From: JAFGPJ01 sp964439135
GTDB taxonomy: Bacteria > Planctomycetota > Phycisphaerae > Sedimentisphaerales > Anaerobacaceae
Reading direction: 5' to 3'
Length of the DNA: 8,689 nucleotides
NCBI GenBank assembly: GCA_964439135.1
Contig: CAYTNN010000190.1
Location: 1 to 8,689 of the forward strand
Position numbers and translations under genes: made by a program. Below are positions 1-6,376 of the stretch, in pieces (position 1 is the first letter of the stretch; each line of letters starts with the position of its first letter). The notes under the pieces were generated by a model that ran no database searches, was not told where the DNA came from, and worked only from the letters and a program-made list of their open reading frames with translations.

Positions 1-1
1 A

Positions 2-886
2 CACATTAGTATAGCTACTCAATTGCGACAAATCGTCTTCCTCCTTGATGTGGATGCACGGACTCTTGCTTTCGATGGAGATTACCGGGCAGCACTTGAC
101 AGGTGTCTTAGCATACGAAGAATGGTGTATCACATCGCTGACGAGCACGACATTGGATACTCAGTTTCAATGCTGCATCACTGGAAAGCTTTTGATAGCA
201 CTCAGCACATTCTAAGCTCTATGTCAGTGGATCGAGATACTCTTACATGGTTACAGGGCCAGATCAGTTCTGTCCAGGGACCGCCACCGCCGCTCGGAAG
301 GGCGTTCGAGATTACTTTGGAAGATGCTATAAAGCATTTAAGTGCACACCCGGAGGATCTTGAAATAAGAAGAGATGGACTTCTGGATAACATTGAAGAT
401 GAAAGTGTCAGACAGGAAATTCTGAGCCTTGCAGATGATAAGTTACTTGAGCGGGCGAAAGAACCGTATAATAAGTTCTTATCATCTGTTAACCGAGTTA
501 TTGGAAGTGATATTCCATATCAACAGAAACACTTACAACTGAAGCAATTGGAAGATGAATTCGGTGACGATGATCCTGTTTTTATAATTCTTTTTGGCTA
601 TGTTCTGACTAATAATGTAGCCAGACATAACGATATCTACGTTCGAAATATCGCTAACTACAATGCCTTAAGGTCTGCCATAGAGATTTACCTTGTTAAT
701 GCTGAGACCGGGCAATTACCGGAAACGCTTCCGGTTCATTCGCCTGAAGATCCCTTCAGCAGCCAGGATTTCGAATACGAAGTCACAAGTCAGGGTTTTA
801 TACTTCGATGCCGGGAAAAGGAAATCGATGCGGACATGCTCTGGGAATTTGAATTTAAGGTCCAAAGTAATGCGGAGAATAATTAG
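2..886 (+). CDS. Hypothetical secreted-family protein, 5' truncated by window edge (paralogue of the next gene)
   Basis: The frame is open to the left edge, so the gene begins outside the window; the TTG at 23 is unlikely to be the real start. The visible 294 residues align with the next gene from about its residue 113 onward. Shared blocks include the DGDYRAALDRCL segment near the left end and a C-terminal block (AIEIYLV, then GQLP.TLP, DPFS, DFEYE, GFILRCR) with about 39 of 56 identical residues by hand count. The middle is charged, probably helical and much more divergent. The missing N-terminus would be expected to carry a signal peptide like that of its neighbour. It ends in TAG, 61 nt before the next start, so the two are probably co-transcribed. 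Function is unknown. The family resembles uncharacterised planctomycete proteins, a judgement from memory of such sequences. Base composition is AT-rich compared with the genes downstream. Confidence 0.8.
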   Translation, partial: HISIATQLRQIVFLLDVDARTLAFDGDYRAALDRCLSIRRMVYHIADEHDIGYSVSMLHHWKAFDSTQHILSSMSVDRDTLTWLQGQISSVQGPPPPLGRAFEITLEDAIKHLSAHPEDLEIRRDGLLDNIEDESVRQEILSLADDKLLERAKEPYNKFLSSVNRVIGSDIPYQQKHLQLKQLEDEFGDDDPVFIILFGYVLTNNVARHNDIYVRNIANYNALRSAIEIYLVNAETGQLPETLPVHSPEDPFSSQDFEYEVTSQGFILRCREKEIDADMLWEFEFKVQSNAENN

Positions 887-933
887 GACAGTTACATGAA
901 AGATTTCCGTACGCGATGTTGTACGTAGGTTCC

Positions 934-940
934 AAAGGGG
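934..940 (+). promoter_or_regulatory. Ribosome binding site for the second hypothetical gene
   Basis: AAAGGGG lies 7 nt before the ATG at 948. This supports that start over the in-frame ATG at 957. A small 5-bp inverted repeat (CGTAC at 908-912, GTACG at 921-925) sits just upstream in the 61-nt gap and has no obvious role. Confidence 0.6.
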
Positions 941-947
941 ATAAATC

Positions 948-2174
948 ATGGGTAATATGAATCATATTAGTATAAATATAATTTGCTTCATCCTGGTTTT
1001 ATGGACGCTTGGAGTGCATGGTGCGACATTGCCGCCGGATCCGGACAATGCCGCCCTGCTGTATTATCAGGCGTTTTTACTTCGCCCAGAGCCTGATGCT
1101 AACACTTCTGCTTCGATAGACGAGGTCATAAGTGGCGGCGAACCTGATGAAAAGCTTAGAAAATACCTGAATCTACAAGATTGTCGCAAGACAATTGAAC
1201 TTACAGAGGCCGCCGCTCAATTGCCACGATGCGATTGGGGCATAAGATACTCGCAGGGTTTCGGGGCACCTTTACCACAATTAGAACATTTTCGACCTCT
1301 CAGGTTTCTGCTTTATGCGGATGCACGAGTTCTCGCTGCGGACGGAGACTACCGGGCAGCGTTAGACCGCTGCCTGATAATACGCCGAATTGCCGGGCAT
1401 GTCGGTGATGACTCAATGATTAATTATGCGATTTCTGTAGGAACTGACAGATCAGTCCTGCGTTATATCCAGAATATCCTCGGTTCCATGCCTCCGAATG
1501 ATGAGACACTCATATGGTTGAGAGTACGACTTGCTATGCAAGGTATGGACCCATCGCTTGCCAGGGCGTTAGAAATGGATTTAGAGCTAATTCTCCAGAC
1601 CTTGCGTACGGATACTGATGACCTTGTATGGCTGAGAGAACAACTTATAGAAAACGAGGGGGAGAATGCTGAGTATATCTGGAGCTTAACTGATGAGGAA
1701 CTGCTTGCACTTGTTGTAGAACCTTATGCTGATTTCTTAGATTATGCTCTTCGAGTCATCGACAATGAGATGTCATATGAAGAAAAGTATACTGAACTCC
1801 AGAGGCTTATCGATGAACTAAAGGAGCAGTTCGGTGATGTTCTCGCTCTCAGACAGTTAATTGTTGCCTTATCGCCGCAGGTGACCGAAATCTATAGTCT
1901 TCAAGTTCGACACACTGCCCAACTCAACGCTCTTAAGGCTGCCATAGAGATTTACCTTGTGACGGCGAATACCGGTCAATTGCCGGACACACTTCCTGAT
2001 TATCTGCCAAAGGATCCATTCAGTGGCCATGATTTCGAGTATGAGATTACAGAAGATGGCTTTATACTCCGCTGCCGGGCTAAAGATATCCCTGCATCAC
2101 AAGCTTGGCATCTACCCGGCACTGATCCGGATGTTGTACACGAATACGAATTTGAGCTTCAAATGCAGGACTAA
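948..2174 (+). CDS. Secreted hypothetical protein with pseudopilin-like C-terminal block
   Basis: Complete 408-residue protein of unrecognised function. The N-terminus has a hydrophobic segment (residues about 9-23) ending near VHGA, consistent with a Sec signal peptide cleaved around residue 25 or 26, so the product is probably periplasmic or envelope-located. The mature start (LPPDPDNAALLYYQAFLL) and the following helical region with DGDYRAALDRCL are typical of an uncharacterised family that I associate with planctomycetes. Residues about 327-380 contain AIEIYLV, GQLPDTLP, LPKDPFSG, DFEYE and GFILRCR. The LPKDPF.G..F.Y pattern resembles the C-terminal region of type II secretion pseudopilins (LPKDPWGNPY-like), but the pilin N-terminal methylation segment is absent. 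It is the full-length paralogue of the gene to its left and is AT-rich. Its TAA stop lies inside a terminator-like hairpin, which separates it from the downstream cluster. Confidence 0.85.
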   Translation: MGNMNHISINIICFILVLWTLGVHGATLPPDPDNAALLYYQAFLLRPEPDANTSASIDEVISGGEPDEKLRKYLNLQDCRKTIELTEAAAQLPRCDWGIRYSQGFGAPLPQLEHFRPLRFLLYADARVLAADGDYRAALDRCLIIRRIAGHVGDDSMINYAISVGTDRSVLRYIQNILGSMPPNDETLIWLRVRLAMQGMDPSLARALEMDLELILQTLRTDTDDLVWLREQLIENEGENAEYIWSLTDEELLALVVEPYADFLDYALRVIDNEMSYEEKYTELQRLIDELKEQFGDVLALRQLIVALSPQVTEIYSLQVRHTAQLNALKAAIEIYLVTANTGQLPDTLPDYLPKDPFSGHDFEYEITEDGFILRCRAKDIPASQAWHLPGTDPDVVHEYEFELQMQD

Positions 2175-2200
2175 GACAAGGCTCAGTCCTGACTGTTTTT
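2166..2200 (+). terminator. Probable intrinsic terminator overlapping the stop codon
   Basis: A 7-bp stem (CAGGACT at 2166-2172, AGTCCTG at 2185-2191) can extend by AG/CT after one mismatch, leaving a 6-nt loop. A run of five T follows at 2196-2200, four bases after the stem. The left arm includes the end of the preceding gene and the T of its TAA stop. The T-run is short and offset, so termination may be partial. Confidence 0.5.
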
Positions 2201-2211
2201 GACCAAACATT

Positions 2212-2251
2212 CCAGGACGTTCCTTGCTCCTGGCTGCCACTTCTTGTTTTT
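2212..2251 (+). terminator. Second hairpin, possible back-up terminator
   Basis: CCAGGA at 2212-2217 pairs with TCCTGG at 2228-2233 around a 10-nt loop. A T5 run lies at 2247-2251, which is 13 nt after the stem and far for a canonical intrinsic terminator. It could be a back-up terminator, an RNA-processing structure or chance. Confidence 0.25.
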
Positions 2252-2284
2252 CCCCGTAAATGTCGATACTCGGCAGATCTATGG

Positions 2285-2313
2285 TTGTTAAGTCTTGAAA
2301 TTTCTCATATAAA
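2285..2313 (+). promoter_or_regulatory. Candidate sigma70-type promoter for the sulfatase-lyase cluster
   Basis: TTGTTA (2285-2290) and TATAAA (2308-2313) are separated by 17 nt, giving 9 of 12 consensus matches. A weaker overlapping alternative is TTGAAA (2295-2300) with TATTGT (2318-2323). The site lies in the AT-rich gap after the hairpins and about 65-90 nt before the first sulfatase start, as expected for a cluster promoter. The assignment is by consensus only. Confidence 0.35.
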
Positions 2314-2340
2314 CGATTATTGTCTGCTTAAAATGAAGAT

Positions 2341-2353
2341 GTTGGCAACCAAC
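2341..2353. repeat. Small inverted repeat in the leader of the first sulfatase
   Basis: GTTGG and CCAAC form a perfect 5-bp inverted repeat around CAA, 25 nt before the ATG at 2379. It could be a short leader hairpin or a half-site for a regulator, but it is short enough to occur by chance. Confidence 0.25.
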
Positions 2354-2365
2354 TGTGTGTAAGCT

Positions 2366-2370
2366 GGAGG
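2366..2370 (+). promoter_or_regulatory. Ribosome binding site that decides the sulfatase start
   Basis: GGAGG lies 8 nt before the ATG at 2379 but only 2 nt before the ATG at 2373, and it is inside any reading from the GTG at 2355. This makes 2379 the likely start, so the protein begins MAKYNCTRRNF with the twin-arginine motif close to the N-terminus. Confidence 0.65.
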
Positions 2371-2378
2371 CAATGAAG

Positions 2379-3947
2379 ATGGCTAAATACAATTGCACAA
2401 GGCGGAATTTCTTAAAAGCGTTGGGCCTTGGTATGGCGGCATCTTTTACAGTCGGCTCGTTAGGCGTTGCCCGGGCGGCTTCTGCTGAGAACCGGCGCCC
2501 GAACATACTCTATATCATGTCCGACGATCATACGGCCCATGCTATCAGCGCGTATGAAGGCCGACTGGCGAAGGTCGCTCCGACGCCGAACATCGACAGG
2601 CTGGCCAATGAAGGTTTTCTTTTCGAGAATTGCTTTTGCACCAATTCGATCTGCGTGCCCAGCAGGGCATCGATTCTAACCGGCCAATACAGCCAGACCA
2701 ACGGCGCCCTGGATCTTGGCGGCAGACTTGAGCCACAGCGACAATACCTGCCCAAATTGCTGAAACAGGCCGGCTACGAAACCGCCATGATCGGCAAGTG
2801 GCATCTCAAGGAAGAGCCTGCGACGTTCGATTATTACTGCGTGCTGCCGGGCCAGGGCTTGTATTTTAATCCGATTCTTCGCGAATCAGGCGGGCAGTGG
2901 CCGGATAACGAAAGACGATTTGCACAATATGATTCGTGCCACTCATCCGATGTGATTACCGATATATCGCTAAAGTGGCTAAAAGGCCGGGACCGGTCGA
3001 AACCCTTCTTCCTGATGCACCATTACAAGGCGCCTCACGACAATTTCGAGAATGCCGAGCGCTACGACTGGCTGTTCAATGATGTCGATATTCCAGAGCC
3101 TGAAAGCCTGTGGAAGCCCGGCAATCACGGCTCCGAGGCGACAAAAGACATGGGCACTTCTATCGGCAGGCGCAACAAGCGGCGGAATATGGGACACCAC
3201 ATGTTCGTGGATGAATCGCTGCCGGATGAGCAGTATAAGCGCACGGCCTATCAGCGTTATTTGAAGAAATATCTGCGATGTGTTCGCGGGGTCGATGATA
3301 ACGTGGGCCGGCTTTTCGATTATCTTCAAAAGAGCGGCCAGATGGACAACACCGTCATCATCTATACATCCGACCAGGGCATGATGTTAGGTGAGCACGA
3401 TTTTATCGACAAGCGCTGGATGTACGAAGAGTCGATGCGAATGCCGTTTCTTGTAAGGTATCCCGATATGATCAGGGCGGGGACTCGAACGGACGAGATT
3501 ATCAACAACACCGACTTTGCGCCGACGATTTTGGAGCTGGCTGGACTGGATGCTCCCGACTATATGCAGGGGCGAAGTTTTGTTCCGCTACTGAAAAACA
3601 GAACACCGGCAAACTGGCCCGAAGCCACCTATTACCGCTACTGGATGCACATGGCGCATCACGACAACCCGGCACATTTCGGAATCCGCACCAAAATATA
3701 CAAGCTGATATTTTTCTACGGAATGAACTACAAGCAAGGCGGCCCGGAACCGACCCAGCCGGGCTGGGAACTGTATGATATGGTGAACGACCCGCATGAA
3801 ATGAACAACCTGTATAACAATCCGAGATATGTAGCTGTAATCAGGAAACTGAAGGCCGAATTGCTGCGGTTGAGAAAAAAATATAACGAGACTGATGAGA
3901 AATATCCTAATATCCAAAAGGTCATCGACGAATACTGGGACAAATGA
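2379..3947 (+). CDS. Family S1 formylglycine-dependent sulfatase, Tat-exported
   Basis: Hydrolyses sulfate esters, most likely on a polysaccharide or its oligosaccharides. The 522-residue protein begins with a twin-arginine signal (TRRNFLKALGLG, residues 7-18, followed by a hydrophobic stretch and ARA). The alkaline-phosphatase-fold core follows: NILYIMSDDH (residues 42-51, Asp49 and Asp50 predicted calcium ligands), the signature CVPSRASILTGQ with Cys92 as the residue converted to formylglycine, GKWHL (Lys140, His142), a KAPHDNF segment, TSDQG (Asp332, Gln333, metal site) and Lys345 in DKRWMYEES. The C-terminal part has an HFGIRTKIYKLI strand region common in this group. All expected catalytic residues are present and the length is normal. 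It is first in the cluster and its stop overlaps the lyase start. Family S1 is secure; the S1 subfamily and the sulfate position attacked cannot be told by eye. It resembles the glycosaminoglycan and N-acetylglucosamine-6-sulfatase-like group. Confidence 0.93.
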   Translation: MAKYNCTRRNFLKALGLGMAASFTVGSLGVARAASAENRRPNILYIMSDDHTAHAISAYEGRLAKVAPTPNIDRLANEGFLFENCFCTNSICVPSRASILTGQYSQTNGALDLGGRLEPQRQYLPKLLKQAGYETAMIGKWHLKEEPATFDYYCVLPGQGLYFNPILRESGGQWPDNERRFAQYDSCHSSDVITDISLKWLKGRDRSKPFFLMHHYKAPHDNFENAERYDWLFNDVDIPEPESLWKPGNHGSEATKDMGTSIGRRNKRRNMGHHMFVDESLPDEQYKRTAYQRYLKKYLRCVRGVDDNVGRLFDYLQKSGQMDNTVIIYTSDQGMMLGEHDFIDKRWMYEESMRMPFLVRYPDMIRAGTRTDEIINNTDFAPTILELAGLDAPDYMQGRSFVPLLKNRTPANWPEATYYRYWMHMAHHDNPAHFGIRTKIYKLIFFYGMNYKQGGPEPTQPGWELYDMVNDPHEMNNLYNNPRYVAVIRKLKAELLRLRKKYNETDEKYPNIQKVIDEYWDK

Positions 3948-6322
3948 ATATGAAGCAAGTAGCAAAAAACGCCGCTGCAAGATTCAAGTTCTACCGGGTG
4001 CTGTTATGTACAGCAATTATTGCCGGTTTGACAGCCAATGCATTCGCGCAAAATAATAATCGACAGGCGGGCGAACCATCTAATCGTCCAAGGTTGTTTT
4101 TCACCGCCGAGCGCGTCAATCGCCTGCGTGAACGTGCTGCCGAAGATGCCATATTTAAGGAAGCCCTGGGCAAACTCCTTGAGCGGGCTAACCGGCTCCT
4201 TGACGCAAGGCTGGTATCAAAAGAATCTGCCGAAGGCGGCTCCGGCCAGCACGGCAACTACGGCCGGCCGAGCGGACAGATCAGTAATATGGGCCCGACG
4301 CTCGGTCTGGCATATCAGATGACCGGCGAAAAACGCTACGCCGAGAAGCTTCGGGATGCCCTGGTTCATTACGGCGGCCTGAGCAGATGGGCCGGCGACG
4401 CTAATCATGAACCGCCCTGGCATTCGGAATTGAACACGGCCAGATTCTGCTATGGCTACGCCGTCGGTTATGACAGCATTTACGATTTCCTTTCGGTGGA
4501 TGAAAAAAAGACCGTCGCCGAAGGGATGGTTCGGCTGGGTATTTTGCCGACGATGGATGACTGGGTTCTGGGCGATAAACGAATTCACGCTCTCGATTCG
4601 ATGGGGCACAACTGGTGGAGTGTTTGCGTTTCGATGGCCGGTCTGGCGGCATTATCACTGGTCGGTGACCAGCCGCAGGCAGAAGCGTGGGCTCATCGCG
4701 TCTCGGATGTTTTTCCGGAATGGTTTTACTATCAGGGAAACATACTGCAAAACAAGCCGGCCAACTTCGACAGCGATGGAGCCTTTTACGAGAGCGTCGG
4801 TTATGCTAATTACGCCCTTTCGGAATATCTGCTGTTCCGGCTCGCCTACTCGAACGTGTTCGGAAAATCGGCGGCACCCGATATTCCCCTGCTGGACGAC
4901 GCGGGGGATTTCTTTGTTCAATCGTACTATCCGGCTTCCGATTCGATAATGTCTGTGAATTTCGGTGACAGCAGCCTGCGGACAACAGGGGCACGAACCA
5001 TTCGGATGCTGCTTGCCAACGGCTACGACAAGCCGCAGTATCACTGGTATCTAACCCGCACGGACCGCGGATTGGACGATCCGGTGGGACTTCTCTACGA
5101 CAGCATGCATCCGGGAAAATCTGTTCCTAATGATTTTGCCGAATCGATGCTGTATCCGCATATCGGATGGGCGGTTCTGCGATCGTCATGGCGTGACAAC
5201 GCGACTATGCTGGCGATAAAGTCGGGCTTTGCCTGGAACCACGCGCACCCGGATGCGGGATCGTTTATACTGTTTCATCGAGGCAAGCCTTTGATTATCG
5301 ATTCGGGTACCTGCTCTTACAGCAGGCGGGAGTACACCAGCTACTACCGTCACAGCAAGGCCCACAATGTCATCCTTACCGACGGTCACGCACAGAATCC
5401 GGAAGACTGCGGCAACGGTGATCGCGGGACAGTCACGCCAGGCAGCATACCCCGCCTGATGAATGCCGCGGGACTAAAGTATATATTCGCCGATGCCACC
5501 GGCCCGACATCGTGGAAGTTCTCGCGGAACTACCGTCACTTCCTGTGGCTCGGTGATGTGATATTGATCTTCGACGATGTTCGAACCCATGAGAAAGGCC
5601 AATTGGAATGGCTGCTGCACTACCTGGACAAGGCCGAGCAGCAAGGCGAGCGGATACTGCTTTCAAATGGGGACACTCGCGCGCTCGTATGGCCGCTGTT
5701 TCCAGAAGCGATGCAGGTAGTCGAGAAGAAAGGTCTCGAAGACCACCGGCCGGATAGTGAAGTGACATATCTTGCTTTCACGCCGGAGCAGCCTGCACGG
5801 GATGCGAAATTCATCACGGCGGTTTTTCCGCTTGAGCCGGGCAGTGAAGAGCCGGCGGTGCAGGTCGAGCGATTGAATGCCAACGAAGCGATCGGAGTCC
5901 GTCTCAGCGATGGAAATATACTTACCGATGTATATCTGAATCTGCGGGCCGACGGGCGAAAAATGCACCGCAATAGCTGCAACGTGATTGACGGATGGGA
6001 TACGGATGCGTACCTGTTTGCCGTGACCCGGCCGAAAAATACCGATGAAAACGACCCGGATTCGGTCGTGCGGTACTTCGTTGCATGTGGAAGTTATCTG
6101 CGCAGAAACGGCAAGGTGGTGCTCGACTCGCTCTCGAAGGTTGACACTATCTTTGTGCCGGGCAGGCAAACACAGGTACAATTGGAAGGGCAACCTGTCA
6201 CGAATGTGTTTTTCAGAGCTGCTGCTAAACCGGAGACGGTCGACCTAAACGGCAGGAGCGTCAAAGTGCTTTATGATGAAACCGCACACGCAGTTCGCCT
6301 CGGCACAAACCTGCCGAAGTGA
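3944..6322 (+). CDS. Heparinase II/III-like polysaccharide lyase, secreted
   Basis: Predicted to cleave uronic-acid-containing polysaccharide by beta-elimination. The 792-residue protein has a Sec signal peptide with a likely cut after Ala35 (AFA/Q). The next part (residues about 48-400) fits an alpha/alpha toroid: it opens with RPRLFFTAERV, typical of the heparinase II/III class, and carries GHNWWS (His222, Asn223) and DGAFYESVGYANY (Glu283, Tyr287, Tyr290), where the class places catalytic residues. The beta-sandwich half begins near residue 405 and contains the hallmark NHAHPDAGSF (His433, His435, Asp437) and YYRHSKAHNV (His474, Asn475). The start ATG overlaps the sulfatase stop (ATGA); an in-frame ATG at 3950 is an alternative, and the ribosome binding site is weak, so translational coupling is likely. 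The lyase family number and true substrate (heparan-like, chondroitin-like, alginate or other uronate polymer) cannot be decided from the sequence. Confidence 0.88.
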   Translation: MNMKQVAKNAAARFKFYRVLLCTAIIAGLTANAFAQNNNRQAGEPSNRPRLFFTAERVNRLRERAAEDAIFKEALGKLLERANRLLDARLVSKESAEGGSGQHGNYGRPSGQISNMGPTLGLAYQMTGEKRYAEKLRDALVHYGGLSRWAGDANHEPPWHSELNTARFCYGYAVGYDSIYDFLSVDEKKTVAEGMVRLGILPTMDDWVLGDKRIHALDSMGHNWWSVCVSMAGLAALSLVGDQPQAEAWAHRVSDVFPEWFYYQGNILQNKPANFDSDGAFYESVGYANYALSEYLLFRLAYSNVFGKSAAPDIPLLDDAGDFFVQSYYPASDSIMSVNFGDSSLRTTGARTIRMLLANGYDKPQYHWYLTRTDRGLDDPVGLLYDSMHPGKSVPNDFAESMLYPHIGWAVLRSSWRDNATMLAIKSGFAWNHAHPDAGSFILFHRGKPLIIDSGTCSYSRREYTSYYRHSKAHNVILTDGHAQNPEDCGNGDRGTVTPGSIPRLMNAAGLKYIFADATGPTSWKFSRNYRHFLWLGDVILIFDDVRTHEKGQLEWLLHYLDKAEQQGERILLSNGDTRALVWPLFPEAMQVVEKKGLEDHRPDSEVTYLAFTPEQPARDAKFITAVFPLEPGSEEPAVQVERLNANEAIGVRLSDGNILTDVYLNLRADGRKMHRNSCNVIDGWDTDAYLFAVTRPKNTDENDPDSVVRYFVACGSYLRRNGKVVLDSLSKVDTIFVPGRQTQVQLEGQPVTNVFFRAAAKPETVDLNGRSVKVLYDETAHAVRLGTNLPK

Positions 6323-6363
6323 GAAAGTGTGCTACCATTTAAGTTGGCAAATTGTGTTTATAC

Positions 6364-6370
6364 GGGAGGT
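6364..6370 (+). promoter_or_regulatory. Ribosome binding site that decides the second sulfatase start
   Basis: GGGAGGT ends 6 nt before the ATG at 6377. The frame could be extended upstream to a GTG at 6329, but that has no such site, and the longer protein would put 16 unneeded residues before the Tat signal. Start 6377 is therefore preferred. Confidence 0.7.
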
Positions 6371-6376
6371 CGTAAG

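Noticed and set aside
2..20. Similarity of the left-edge residues HISI to HISI near the start of the second gene, suggesting a deleted copy fused to its signal peptide
   Set aside because: The same residues also align acceptably with the interior of the paralogue before FRPLRFLL, and four residues are too few to claim an internal deletion.
23..25. TTG as the true start of the first gene
   Set aside because: The frame stays open to base 2, and homology to the paralogue begins upstream of it and continues in the middle of that protein, so this is a truncated internal segment.
2332..2381. 10-bp direct repeat AATGAAGATG at 2332-2341 and 2372-2381
   Set aside because: Single pair, short, and one copy is the start region of a gene; no sign of a regulator site or mobile element end.
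4001..4020. Cys in the lyase signal (VLLC) and in the GH32 signal (TFFC) as lipoprotein lipoboxes
   Set aside because: Neither has the small residue at -1 expected in a lipobox, and both have good signal peptidase I sites further on.
4452..4949. 165-codon + strand frame inside the lyase
   Set aside because: Out of frame with the lyase, rich in Arg, Trp and Cys as shadow frames are, and it covers conserved lyase motifs.
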